Source of the DNA: Pseudomonas sp. W4I3
Lineage (GTDB): Bacteria; Pseudomonadota; Gammaproteobacteria; Pseudomonadales; Pseudomonadaceae
Direction: 5' to 3'
Length of the DNA stretch: 64,000 nucleotides
NCBI RefSeq assembly: GCF_030816195.1
Contig: NZ_JAUSXS010000001.1
Span: 1,759,501-1,823,500 of the forward strand
Shown: positions 8,567 through 16,643 of the stretch, piece by piece
Layout: each line of letters starts with the position of its first letter
Numbering within the stretch: position 1 is the first letter of the stretch
Position numbers and translations under genes: made by a program
The notes under the pieces: generated by a model
Told to the model about the DNA's origin: nothing
Databases searched by the model: none
The model's input: the letters and a program-made list of their open reading frames with translations, nothing else

Positions 8567-9187
8567 TTACAGGTACTTCACTTCGAGCGTGGCGGAGCCG
8601 TCGATGGTGACTTCGTTGCTCAGGTCAAGGCCGTCGGCGCGGTTGATGATCGTCTGCACTTCCAGATCAAGGCGCAAATCCTTGACCGCCACAGGCTGGG
8701 TAGTGTCATCCATTGACGCCACAGACATGTACATGCCTGGTTCCCAGATGTATTCGCGGAACCAGGTGTTGCCTTGGTCATAAGAGCCGATGGTCTGCAC
8801 CGCTGTGCCGCCCTCTACAACCGGATTGCGCAGAAGAAGGGAGTACCGGCCCAACTTCTGGCTATCGCTGGCAAAGCCCAGGCCGTAGTGCGTCGTGATA
8901 CCCGACGCCGCGCGGTTATCGATCGAATGCAGTGCAAACTGGATCGCGGCGTCGCAATTGATCGCCATGCTCAGGGTGTGATTACCAATGACAGTGGAGC
9001 GATCCGGGTTCAGGTCCTTGGCGGAAATCTTGCCATGATCAATCACGCCACCCCCGGTAAAGCTGGGCGTACAGGCGCTGGGCACGATCAGGCCCTTGAC
9101 GGTGAGGTCGACGGTGGAGCCGGCGAAGGCGGTGGCTGAGGCGAGCAGCAATACGCTGCTGGCCAGAGCGGTCAAGCGAGTGTTCAT
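8567..9187 (-). CDS. DUF1120 fimbrial subunit
   Basis: Secreted subunit of 206 aa. ATG 9187 is preceded by a strong AGGAG, and the signal peptide is MNTRLTALASSVLLLASATAFA. Marks shared with its neighbours are IVPSACTPSFTGGGVIDHGKISAKDLN, INCDAAIQFALHSIDNRA and the ending VTIDGSATLEVKYL. The two cysteines probably form the disulphide usual in pilin Ig folds. It is separated by 11 bp from the preceding subunit gene. Confidence 0.87.
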   Translation of the reverse strand: MNTRLTALASSVLLLASATAFAGSTVDLTVKGLIVPSACTPSFTGGGVIDHGKISAKDLNPDRSTVIGNHTLSMAINCDAAIQFALHSIDNRAASGITTHYGLGFASDSQKLGRYSLLLRNPVVEGGTAVQTIGSYDQGNTWFREYIWEPGMYMSVASMDDTTQPVAVKDLRLDLEVQTIINRADGLDLSNEVTIDGSATLEVKYL

Positions 9188-9198
9188 GGGGAGACTCC

Positions 9199-9813
9199 TT
9201 AGAGGTAATTGACTTGTACGGTGGCGTGGCCGTCGATAGGCACTTCGTCGGTGAGCGTCAGGCTTTGGGCGGGGGCAATGTGGGTGATCAGACGGATTTG
9301 CGCGTCCAGCTCCCGTACCGCAATCGGCACGATGTCGTCGTTGCTGGCGACTGCGGTCAGCAAGGTATGGCTGAGCATCACGGAAGGCATCCACGTCACG
9401 CCGCCATCCCTCGAGGTGATGGTGCGCACGGGTACGCCATCGGCTACCGGCAGGTAGAGGCCAAATCCGACATCACCGACTTTCTCATCGTTGGGCGTGG
9501 TGCCCAGACCATGCCAACTGAAGTGGCTGGCGGCAGTGCCCGGGCGATTGTCTATGGTGTTGAGGGTGAAAAATGTTGGCCCGTCGCAGCGCACGCTCAG
9601 CAGCATGGTTTCTGCGGGCAGTGCGGTGTGGGTATCGGTGTTGAGGTCCTTGATCGACACTTTGCCGAAGTCGATGCTGCCTGCGCCGGAAATCACCGGC
9701 GCACAGGCGTTGGGCGTGATGGTTCCCTGGACAAGTAATTCGGTGTGGCTGGCGGCGAATACTGTCGGGCAAAGCAGCAAGGCCCCTAACACGTGGGGTG
9801 CGAAAACCTTCAT
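9199..9813 (-). CDS. DUF1120 fimbrial subunit, first intact gene of the operon
   Basis: Secreted subunit of 204 aa with signal peptide MKVFAPHVLGALLLCPTVFAAS and an AGGAG ribosome site. It carries ITPNACAPVISGAGSIDFGKVSIKDLN, a second cysteine in SVRCDGPTFFTLNTIDNRP, and the ending VPIDGHATVQVNYL. Being promoter-proximal it may be the major subunit, but the tail of another DUF1120 gene lies directly upstream, so it may not originally have been first. Confidence 0.87.
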   Translation of the reverse strand: MKVFAPHVLGALLLCPTVFAASHTELLVQGTITPNACAPVISGAGSIDFGKVSIKDLNTDTHTALPAETMLLSVRCDGPTFFTLNTIDNRPGTAASHFSWHGLGTTPNDEKVGDVGFGLYLPVADGVPVRTITSRDGGVTWMPSVMLSHTLLTAVASNDDIVPIAVRELDAQIRLITHIAPAQSLTLTDEVPIDGHATVQVNYL

Positions 9814-9852
9814 GGCGAATGAATCTCCTAGGCTAGAACGGGGTGTCCGGTG

Positions 9853-9948
9853 TTACGGGTACAGCAGCTCAAAGATGGCGCAACCGTCGATAGCCACTGG
9901 GCGAGTCAAGGTCTGGTATGGCAGGCGTGATCGAGCGCCCAGCCTCCG
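9853..9948 (-). pseudogene. C-terminal remnant of a fifth DUF1120 subunit gene
   Basis: On the minus strand this frame ends in YQTLTRPVAIDGCAIFELLYP followed by TAA. It matches the C-terminal strand of the neighbouring subunits position by position (VPIDGHATVQVNYL, VTIDGSATLEVKYL, VPLDGSIVLDLRYL). The frame is closed by a TGA at 9949-9951 and nothing upstream resembles the rest of the domain. It looks like the end of a deleted gene. Confidence 0.75.
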
Positions 9949-10265
9949 TCAGCACGGCTGCCCAGTGCTATCAGATCGTTCGGCCATTTGGCCGCGTCAT
10001 CGCAGTTTGTTCCATTGCACGCGGGTCGATATCGAGCGCGTGCGGGGCTACGCCCACCCTGTGTGGCCGGATGGTATGCGTGGCGGCGGTTTGATGGTTG
10101 TTGGCGGTTGCCGGGGAGTGGCAAGCCGTCCCTCTCGTGGGGTGGGCACAATTTAGCGAGCGGTGTGCGCGGGGGAAATACAACTAATACGACACTGCGG
10201 GGGCGGGGCAGAGCGCGCCGAATGGGTGTTTTTCGTAATTGTTGTATCGGCTTTCGGGCACTCAA

Positions 10266-10294
10266 AAGGTTATCTGTTTACAGCCGATAACCTT
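10266..10294. promoter_or_regulatory. Inverted repeat, possible operator upstream of the REC-Hpt gene
   Basis: Arms AAGGTTATC and GATAACCTT are exact complements separated by 11 bases, about 100 bases upstream of the REC-Hpt start. The centre-to-centre distance of 20 bases fits a dimer binding two major grooves on one DNA face. The binding protein is unknown. Confidence 0.45.
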
Positions 10295-10390
10295 CAAAGG
10301 GATGCGGCAATCATTACTGCACAGGGTCTCCATGGCAATTGCATCAGTGTCACAGGTTGCCGCTGGATCAATAACCATGAAGAGGTAGTG

Positions 10391-11206
10391 ATGGTTGCGC
10401 AGGGAGCTTCAACCGCTGGAGGGAGCCGCACACCTAATCCACCGGTTGTCCCCGCGTTTCATTGGCAGCACATGAGTGTCCTGGTGGTGGAGGACCATTC
10501 AGCTTATCGCCTGCTGCTGGGCTGGATGCTGCAGAAGCTGGGTCTGGGGCACGAGCTGGCCACCGATGGGTTCATGGGGCTGGAGGCGTTCACCTGCCGG
10601 TCCTTTGACTTGGTGATCTGCGATTGCCAGATGCCATTGATGGACGGCTACAGGATGGCCAGCGCCATTCGCCAACATGAGCGCGTTCACGGGTTGAGGC
10701 GAGTACCGATCATCGCCCTGACCGCCAACCTGCAGAACGATAGCCCCCGGCGCTGCCGCAAGGCCGGCATGGATGCCTGGCTGCTCAAACCACTGACCCT
10801 TGAACAACTGCACGCTGTACTGGTGCGCTGGTTGCCAGGTAGCGATGTTGCGCAAGAGGGCCGGAAGACTGCGGCATCCGCGAGCTGGCCGACCCGTGAA
10901 GCACTTGTCACGACGTTTGGCAGTAACGCGATTGTCGATCAGTTGCTGGAAAGCCTGCTGGTCGAAGCCTGGGAAGACTACCGTGTCTTACTCCATGCCT
11001 GTTCCACGCTGAACGCATCGCTGGCTGCCGAGCGCCTCCATCGCCTGGTGGGGAGCCTGGTGTTTTTGGGCGGCACCGACCTCGAATCCACCGCCATGCA
11101 ATTGATCGAGCAGGTCCAGTCCGGTGATGTTGCCTCCCACGCGGTGCAACTGGAACGATTCCAGGCACGCTTGCGCATCTATCTCGAGTATTTGTCCACC
11201 ATTTGA
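10391..11206 (+). CDS. Response-regulator receiver protein with C-terminal Hpt domain
   Basis: Phosphorelay intermediate of 271 aa. ATG 10391 is preceded by GAGG. The receiver domain (about residues 27-148) has the acidic pair E33-D34, the phosphoacceptor D77 in ICDCQMPLMDGY, T110 in ALTANL and K132 in LLKPL. The C-terminal helical region (about 168-265) carries LHRLVGSLVFLGG with H216 as the likely Hpt histidine; the usual lysine of HxLKG is replaced by valine. There is no kinase domain and no DNA-binding domain. It probably passes phosphate from an unlinked hybrid kinase to the NarL-type regulator encoded next, as in BvgAS/RcsCDB-like relays. Confidence 0.82.
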   Translation: MVAQGASTAGGSRTPNPPVVPAFHWQHMSVLVVEDHSAYRLLLGWMLQKLGLGHELATDGFMGLEAFTCRSFDLVICDCQMPLMDGYRMASAIRQHERVHGLRRVPIIALTANLQNDSPRRCRKAGMDAWLLKPLTLEQLHAVLVRWLPGSDVAQEGRKTAASASWPTREALVTTFGSNAIVDQLLESLLVEAWEDYRVLLHACSTLNASLAAERLHRLVGSLVFLGGTDLESTAMQLIEQVQSGDVASHAVQLERFQARLRIYLEYLSTI

Positions 11207-11254
11207 AATCAGCGCCTGCCAGGGCTTTCAGTCGTCCGGCGAGCTGGTTTTGGC

Positions 11255-11282
11255 TGTAGGTATTTTCCTATTGTGTTGTAGG
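11255..11282. promoter_or_regulatory. Repeated TGTAGG motifs upstream of the NarL-type regulator
   Basis: TGTAGG occurs at 11255-11260 and again at 11277-11282, exactly 22 bases apart. The first copy forms a dyad TAGG-N6-CCTA (11257-11270). TTTCCTA-like heptads are the binding unit of BvgA-class regulators, so this could be an autoregulatory site. It is a proposal from pattern only. Confidence 0.35.
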
Positions 11283-11404
11283 CAAAAAATTAGCTGGTAC
11301 TGAATATTGGGCGTGGCTGCAAGTGGCTCTTTGTTAGCTGTTGTTGATGGTCGCTGGCGGAGGTATTTTGCGCAGATTCAAGTTGCCATCATTCGTGGGT
11401 ACCT

Positions 11405-12040
11405 ATGCTTCGAGTAATTATTGCTGACGATCACCCTATTGTTCGCGTCGGGCAAAGGGTCGTGATCGAGGCGAATGGAAGATGCACAGTGGTCGGTGAG
11501 GCCGACGGTCCCGATCAGTTGCTTGACGTGTTGAGCAAAAACCCATGCGACGTGCTGGTCACGGACTTCGCCATGCCAGGCGGCCAGCAGGCCGATGGCT
11601 ACGGTTTGTTGGGCCTGCTGCACCGCCAGTATCCGCAGGTGCCGGTGATTGTGGTGACGATGTTCGCCAGCATCGCCATCTTGCGTGCGGCTTTTTCCCA
11701 TGGCGTGCGTGGCGTGGTCGCCAAGAGTGCGTCGGCCAAGGAGTTGCCCCAGGCGATCAAGGCCGTGTGTGCGGGCCAGACCTTCACCAGCGAATCCCTG
11801 CGCTTGCAGTTGGTGGAGTCGGGGGTGGGCGACCAGTCCGGGCAGCCCAGGTTGTCCGACAAAGAGCGCGAGGTGGTGCGCATGTTGGCCAGCGGCATGA
11901 CCGTCAGCCAGATTGCGGCGCAGGTCAACCGCAGTATTTCCACGATCAGCAAGCAGAAAAGCACGGCCATGCAACGGTTGAGCATTTCGACGGATGTCGA
12001 TTTGTTTGCTTATGCGCGCGATACGGGAATGGTGCCGTAG
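11405..12040 (+). CDS. LuxR/NarL-family response regulator (BvgA/RcsB-like)
   Basis: DNA-binding response regulator of 211 aa. The receiver domain (about 1-120) has acidic residues D8-D9, phosphoacceptor D54 in LVTDFAMPGG, T85 in VVTMF and the lysine in VVAKSAS. The LuxR-type HTH (about 145-205) contains LSDKEREVVRMLASGMTVSQIAAQVNRSISTISKQKSTAMQRL, typical of BvgA/RcsB/RocA-type regulators. It follows the REC-Hpt gene by 198 bases. Together they look like the tail of a phosphorelay whose hybrid kinase is elsewhere; the adjacent fimbrial operon is the obvious candidate target. Confidence 0.88.
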   Translation: MLRVIIADDHPIVRVGQRVVIEANGRCTVVGEADGPDQLLDVLSKNPCDVLVTDFAMPGGQQADGYGLLGLLHRQYPQVPVIVVTMFASIAILRAAFSHGVRGVVAKSASAKELPQAIKAVCAGQTFTSESLRLQLVESGVGDQSGQPRLSDKEREVVRMLASGMTVSQIAAQVNRSISTISKQKSTAMQRLSISTDVDLFAYARDTGMVP

Positions 12041-12109
12041 AAAGCAATGGCTTTCTCGTGTTGCGCGGACTATCGTTCGGCACCTCTGTTCATCCTGCGA
12101 AAACTGCCC

Positions 12110-12580
12110 ATGAGTGATGCCCATAACGCCCTGATCACTGAGTTCTACAGCGCCTTTGAGCGCCTGGACGCCGAAGCCATGGCCGCCTGTTATACCCAGG
12201 ATGTGCTGTTCAGCGATCCGGCCTTCGGCGAACTGCGCGGGCAGGACGCCGGCGACATGTGGCGCATGCTCACCACTCGGGCCAAGGATTTTTCCCTGAC
12301 CTTTGACAACGTGCGCAGCGAGGGCAATGAGGGCAGCGCGCACTGGGTGGCGACCTACCTGTTCAGCGCGACCGGCAATACGGTGGTCAACGATATTCAG
12401 GCGCGCTTTGTGTTTCGTGACGGCAGGATCTGCGAGCATCACGACCATTTCGACCTGTGGCGCTGGTCGCGTCAGGCGTTGGGTACCAAGGGCCTGTTAC
12501 TGGGGTGGACGCCCTTGGTGAAAAACGCCGTACGCGCCCAGGCGCGCAAAGGTTTGAAGGCATTCCAGGCCGGTCGTTGA
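12110..12580 (+). CDS. NTF2-like (SnoaL-type) protein of unknown function
   Basis: Small cytosolic protein of 156 aa with the NTF2/SnoaL cone fold. MSDAHNALITEFYSAFERLDAEAMAACYTQDVLFSDPAFGELRG is the classic opening, followed by HWVATYLFSATGNTVVNDIQARFVFRDGRICEHHDHFDLWRW. Family members are ketosteroid-isomerase-like enzymes or ligand-binding proteins; no catalytic assignment is possible here. I chose ATG 12110 because upstream codons in frame (from 12047) are poor protein sequence. It may be co-transcribed with the GIY-YIG gene. Confidence 0.82.
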   Translation: MSDAHNALITEFYSAFERLDAEAMAACYTQDVLFSDPAFGELRGQDAGDMWRMLTTRAKDFSLTFDNVRSEGNEGSAHWVATYLFSATGNTVVNDIQARFVFRDGRICEHHDHFDLWRWSRQALGTKGLLLGWTPLVKNAVRAQARKGLKAFQAGR

Positions 12581-12616
12581 TAAGCTGGGTGCTTGTGTAC
12601 AGTGCCGAATCCCGTC

Positions 12617-12889
12617 GTGAACACGCCTGAATCCAAACCCTGGTTTGTCTACCTGGTGCGCGCCGCCAATGGCTCGCTGTATTGCGGCATCAGCAATGAC
12701 CCGGTGCGCCGGTTCGCCACGCATCAGAGCGGCAAGGGCGCGCGGTTCTTTCTTTCCAGCCCCGCCGTTGCGCTGGTGTACACCGAGCAATGCGCGAGCA
12801 AAGGCGAGGCACTGCGCCAGGAACGCCTGATCAAGAAATTGAAGAAGAGCGCCAAGGAGTGCTTGGCGGCGAGTGGTCCATCACGCTGA
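12617..12889 (+). CDS. GIY-YIG domain protein (YhbQ-like)
   Basis: Single-domain GIY-YIG protein of about 90 aa. The motif appears as [16 protein letters not shown], followed by R in [18 protein letters not shown] and a late glutamate in [15 protein letters not shown], the expected catalytic set of this nuclease superfamily. Bacterial YhbQ-type proteins have been linked to DNA repair, but the role is uncertain. The start is doubtful: GTG 12617 gives [10 protein letters not shown], while GTG 12602 and TTG 12593 are also in frame and none has a clear ribosome site. Confidence 0.85.
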   Translation: MNTPESKPWFVYLVRAANGSLYCGISNDPVRRFATHQSGKGARFFLSSPAVALVYTEQCASKGEALRQERLIKKLKKSAKECLAASGPSR

Positions 12890-12964
12890 CTGATAGGTTC
12901 CCATCACGCCGCCCAGCCGTTTTGCGCGCTAAGCTGCGGGCTCATTCCTCAAGTGGACCCCCGC

Positions 12965-13900
12965 ATGTCTGAGCTCATCCTGCACCATTACCCGACGTCG
13001 CCGTTTGCGGAAAAAGCTCGGCTGCTGCTGGGCTTCAAAGGCTTGTCCTGGCATTCGGTACACATCTCGCCGGTGATGCCCAAGCCCGACCTGACGGCCT
13101 TGACCGGCGGCTACCGGAAGACCCCGGTGCTGCAAGTCGGCGCGGATATCTATTGCGACACTTCCCTGATCGCCCGGCGCCTGGAGCAGGAAAAATCTTC
13201 GCCGGCGCTGTTCCCCCTGGGCCAGGAAATGATCACCCAGACTTTCGCCACCTGGGCCGACAGCGTCGTGTTCGCTCACGCTGTCAGCCTGGTGTTCCAG
13301 CCCGAGTCGGTGGCGGTGCGGTTTGGCAAGTTGCCGCCGGAAGCGATCAAGGCGTTTATGGCCGACCGCGCCGCGCTGTTCAGCGGCGGTACGGCAAGCA
13401 AGCTGCCGGCCGAACTGGCCAAGCAGCAATGGCCGGCGATCATGGCGCGCTTGGAGCAACAGTTGCAGCGCGAGCCGGCGGACTTTCTATTTGGCGAACC
13501 GACGATTGCCGACTTTGCCCTGGCCCACTCGCTGTGGTTTCTCAAGGCCACCCCGGTGACCGCGCCGTTGGTGGATGCCTATCCTGCCGTGTTGGCGTGG
13601 CTGGGGCGCGTGCTGGGCTTTGGCCATGGCACCGCCAGTCAGATGACGGCGGAGCAGGCGTTGCAGATCGCCCGCGAGGCCACGCCAGCGGCGCTGCCGG
13701 ATGAAGTATTCGAGGACCTGAATGGCTTCAAGGCCGGCCAGCACGTCACGATTGCGGCGATCGACTACGGCGTCGATCCGGTCGCCGGTGAACTGATGTT
13801 TGTCGGGCGCGAAGCCTTGATCCTGCGCCGCACCGACGAGCGCGCCGGCACTGTGCATGTGCATTTCCCGCGCTTTGGTTTCCGCATCCAGGCGCAATAA
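12965..13900 (+). CDS. Glutathione S-transferase family protein
   Basis: 311-aa protein. The N-terminal thioredoxin-like domain (ELILHHYPTSPFAEKARLLLGFKGLSW, then GGYRKTPVLQVGADIYCDTSLIARRLE) holds the cis-proline and the DTS glutathione-binding motif. A helical GST C-domain follows (FGEPTIADFALAHSLWFL). The last 80 residues (from about 230) are an extra region, FEDLNGFKAGQHVTIAAIDYGVDPVAGELMFVGREALILRR, absent from ordinary GSTs of 200-230 aa. Substrate unknown. Confidence 0.86.
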   Translation: MSELILHHYPTSPFAEKARLLLGFKGLSWHSVHISPVMPKPDLTALTGGYRKTPVLQVGADIYCDTSLIARRLEQEKSSPALFPLGQEMITQTFATWADSVVFAHAVSLVFQPESVAVRFGKLPPEAIKAFMADRAALFSGGTASKLPAELAKQQWPAIMARLEQQLQREPADFLFGEPTIADFALAHSLWFLKATPVTAPLVDAYPAVLAWLGRVLGFGHGTASQMTAEQALQIAREATPAALPDEVFEDLNGFKAGQHVTIAAIDYGVDPVAGELMFVGREALILRRTDERAGTVHVHFPRFGFRIQAQ

Positions 13901-13958
13901 CAAAAAAAAGTTGCAAACAACGGTGAGGTAAACCGCTCGCCCATCCGTGTAGTGCTTG

Positions 13959-13980
13959 AAACTGCGATCAATTCGCATTA
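13959..13980. promoter_or_regulatory. Possible weak Fur site upstream of the TonB-dependent receptor
   Basis: The minus-strand sequence TAATGCGAATTGATCGCAGT resembles the AATGCGAAT-type half site often seen in Pseudomonas Fur boxes, with one degenerate half. It lies about 30 bases before the receptor start. The match is imperfect. Confidence 0.35.
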
Positions 13981-14008
13981 ACAGCGTTTTTACACGGATG
14001 CTCACAGC

Positions 14009-16423
14009 ATGAAATCGACGGCGGGCGGTTGGGTCAAACAGTGGCTGGGAGCCTCGGTATTTTCAGTCTCGGCGCTGGCGTTGCTGCCCCTGGCCGTGGC
14101 ACAGGCGCAGGAACAGCAAAGCGCCCAGTTCAACTTTGCCCTGGCGGCCAAACCATTGCCCCAGGCGCTGAGCGATTTCAGCCGGGTCACCGGGATCAGC
14201 GTGATCTACACCGATGAAGCGCCCTACGGCCTCAGCGCCCCGGCGCTCAACGGGTACATGAGCGCGACCCAGGCGCTGCAACGCCTGCTGGGCAATTCGG
14301 GCTTCACCTTCCGCCAGATCGACGCCCGTACCCTGGCGCTGGAACCGCTGCCCGCCGATGGCGCGGTCAACCTCGGTGCCACCACCATCAGCGCCGCCAG
14401 CCCTGGCCAGGACAGCACCAGCTATCAGCCGCCACCGACCAGCTCGGTGATGCGCTCCCGCGGCTTGCTGCTGGAAACCCCGCAAACCGTCAACGTGGTG
14501 CCCGCCCAGGTATTGCGCGATCAACAACCGCGCAACCTGGATGATGCGCTGGGCAATGTCAGCGGCATCACCCAGTCCAACACCCTGGGCAGCACCCAGG
14601 ACGCCGTGATGCTGCGCGGCTTCGGCGACAACCGCAATGGCTCGATCATGAAGGACGGCATGCCGGTGGTGCAGGGCCGTGCGTTGAACGCCACCGCCGA
14701 CCGCGTGGAAGTGCTCAAGGGCCCGTCGTCGCTGCTGTACGGCATCCAGGACCCGGGCGGCGTGGTCAACATCGTCAGCAAAAAGCCCGAGTTGGTGCAG
14801 TCCACTTCCCTGACTGCGCGCGGCTCGACCTTCGGCAACGGCAAGAACGGCAGTGGCGGCAACCTGGATACCACCGGCCCGATAGGCGACAGCGGCCTGG
14901 CCTATCGCCTGATCATCGACCACGAAGACGAAGACTATTGGCGCAACTACGGCACCCACCGCGAAACCCTGGTGGCGCCGTCGCTGGGCTGGTATGGCGA
15001 CGCGACCCAAGTGGTGTTTGCCTATGAACACCGCGAGTTTCTGTCGCCGTTCGACCGTGGCACAGCCATCGACCCAAAAACCAATCACCCCCTGAACATC
15101 CCCGCGACCCGCCGCCTGGATGAGCCGTTCAACAACATGGAAGGCCGCTCCGACCTGTACCGCCTGACGGTCGATCACGACCTTAACGATGACTGGAAAG
15201 CCCACTTCGGCTACAGCTGGAACCGTGAAACCTACGACGCCAGCCAGGTGCGTGTGGTCAAGGTCAACACCAATGGCACACTGACCCGCAGCATGGACGG
15301 CACCCAGGGCGCGCTGACCACCGACCGCTTCGCCACCGCCAGCCTTGAAGGCAAGGTCGACGTTGCCGGCATGCAGCACGACCTGGTGTTCGGGCTGGAC
15401 GATGAATACCGCAAGATCTACCGCGCCGACCTGATCCGCCAGGCGCCACGCGGCAGCTTCAACTACAACGATCCGGTGTACGGCAACGAAGTGGCGGGCT
15501 CCAAGGTCAGTGCGCCGGACAGCAACCAGACCGACCTGCTGCGCAGCGATTCGCTGTTCTTTCAGGATGCCATCCACCTGAACGACCAGTGGATCCTGGT
15601 GGGCGGTGCGCGCTACCAGATGTACGACCAATACGCCGGCAAGGGCGTGCCGTTCACCGCCAACACCGATGGCAATGGCCAGAAGTGGGTGCCGCGTGCC
15701 GGGCTGGTGTATCGCTACACCGATGAGCTGTCGTTCTACGGCAGCTACACCGAGTCGTTCAAACCCAACTCCACCATCGCGCCGCTGGCCAACAAAACCG
15801 TGCTCGACGGCAGCCTCGAGCCGGAAGAATCCAAGGCCTGGGAGCTGGGTACCAAGTTCGACCTGCCGGGGCGTATCACCGCGAGCGCGGCGCTGTTCAG
15901 CATCGATAAACGCAACGTGCTGGTGCAGGTCGGCGATGGGTTGACCTCGGTCTACAGCGTGGCGGGCAAGGTTCGTTCCCGTGGCCTGGAGCTGGATGCC
16001 AGCGGCCAACTGAGCGACAAGTGGAGCCTGATCGGCAGTTACGCCTACACCGATGCCGAGGTCACCGAAGACCCGACCCTCAAGGGCAACCGCCTGCAGA
16101 ACGTGGCGAAAAATACCGCCTCGTTGTCGGCCGTGTATGACTTCGGCAGCATCCTGGGCGGTGATCAACTGCGCGTCGGTGCCGGTGCGCGTTACGTGGG
16201 CGAGCGGGCAGGGGACGCGGCCAACAGCTTCGAATTGCCGAGCTACACCGTGGCCGATGTGTTCGCCAGCTATGACACCCGGCTCGACGGGCAGAAGGTC
16301 AAGTTCCAGCTCAACGTGAAGAACCTGTTCGACCGTACCTACTACACCTCGTCGGTGAACACGCAGTTCGTGTCCATCGGCGATGCGCGGCAAGTGTCGG
16401 TGTCCAGCACCCTTACCTTCTGA
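14009..16423 (+). CDS. TonB-dependent ferric-siderophore receptor with STN signalling domain
   Basis: Outer-membrane receptor of 804 aa. Signal peptide about residues 1-34 (ALLPLAVAQAQ). The periplasmic secretin/TonB short N-terminal (STN) domain spans about 40-110 (QFNFALAAKPLPQALSDFSRVTG...GYMSATQALQRLLGNSGF). The plug (about 145-255) contains VEVLKGPSSLLYGIQDPGGVVNIVSKKP. A 22-strand barrel ends in VSVSSTLTF with the terminal aromatic residue needed for outer-membrane insertion. The plug resembles ferrioxamine/ferrichrome-type receptors (FiuA/FoxA group). STN domains signal to FecR-type anti-sigma factors, but no sigma/anti-sigma pair is adjacent. Confidence 0.92.
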   Translation: MKSTAGGWVKQWLGASVFSVSALALLPLAVAQAQEQQSAQFNFALAAKPLPQALSDFSRVTGISVIYTDEAPYGLSAPALNGYMSATQALQRLLGNSGFTFRQIDARTLALEPLPADGAVNLGATTISAASPGQDSTSYQPPPTSSVMRSRGLLLETPQTVNVVPAQVLRDQQPRNLDDALGNVSGITQSNTLGSTQDAVMLRGFGDNRNGSIMKDGMPVVQGRALNATADRVEVLKGPSSLLYGIQDPGGVVNIVSKKPELVQSTSLTARGSTFGNGKNGSGGNLDTTGPIGDSGLAYRLIIDHEDEDYWRNYGTHRETLVAPSLGWYGDATQVVFAYEHREFLSPFDRGTAIDPKTNHPLNIPATRRLDEPFNNMEGRSDLYRLTVDHDLNDDWKAHFGYSWNRETYDASQVRVVKVNTNGTLTRSMDGTQGALTTDRFATASLEGKVDVAGMQHDLVFGLDDEYRKIYRADLIRQAPRGSFNYNDPVYGNEVAGSKVSAPDSNQTDLLRSDSLFFQDAIHLNDQWILVGGARYQMYDQYAGKGVPFTANTDGNGQKWVPRAGLVYRYTDELSFYGSYTESFKPNSTIAPLANKTVLDGSLEPEESKAWELGTKFDLPGRITASAALFSIDKRNVLVQVGDGLTSVYSVAGKVRSRGLELDASGQLSDKWSLIGSYAYTDAEVTEDPTLKGNRLQNVAKNTASLSAVYDFGSILGGDQLRVGAGARYVGERAGDAANSFELPSYTVADVFASYDTRLDGQKVKFQLNVKNLFDRTYYTSSVNTQFVSIGDARQVSVSSTLTF

Positions 16424-16437
16424 CCGGATGTGCTTTT

Positions 16438-16588
16438 TGTAGGAGCGAGCTTGCTCGCGAAGAACTCAAGGCCACCGTATTTATCCAGAATGAACGCGTT
16501 GCCTGGACGTTTTTCGCGAGCAAGCTCGCTCCTACAGTGAACCTCTTTCGCTTAACTGACTGGCATTAGGGTTTGCCCCCTCCCACAT
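16438..16588. repeat. Composite REP element: family-B REPIN inside a family-A fragment
   Basis: 16438-16536 is an inverted pair TGTAGGAGCGAGC...GCTCGCTCCTACA flanking about 55 bases. It is followed by AACCTC-TTTCGCTTAACTGACTGGCATTAGGG and the family-A arm GCCCCCTCCCACA. The same flank and nesting recur at 57336-57522 in the other orientation. Confidence 0.85.
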
Positions 16589-16643
16589 TGGCACCTGAGC
16601 TGTTAGCGTTGCCGGCATTCGATGCCTACGGAAAACGCTACTG

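Larger units (their letters stand above)
9814..10390. other. Intergenic region between the fimbrial operon and the REC-Hpt gene
   Basis: A 577-base stretch without an intact gene. It holds the DUF1120 remnant (9853-9948) and an inverted repeat with 9-bp arms (10266-10294). It must contain the start sites of the divergent transcripts. I found no convincing -35/-10 pair by eye. Confidence 0.6.

Noticed and set aside
14063..16393. 776-codon open frame antisense to the TonB-dependent receptor gene
   Set aside because: Low-complexity, Val/Ala/Gly/Gln/His/Arg-rich translation with no family motif; it mirrors the third-position GC of the real gene.
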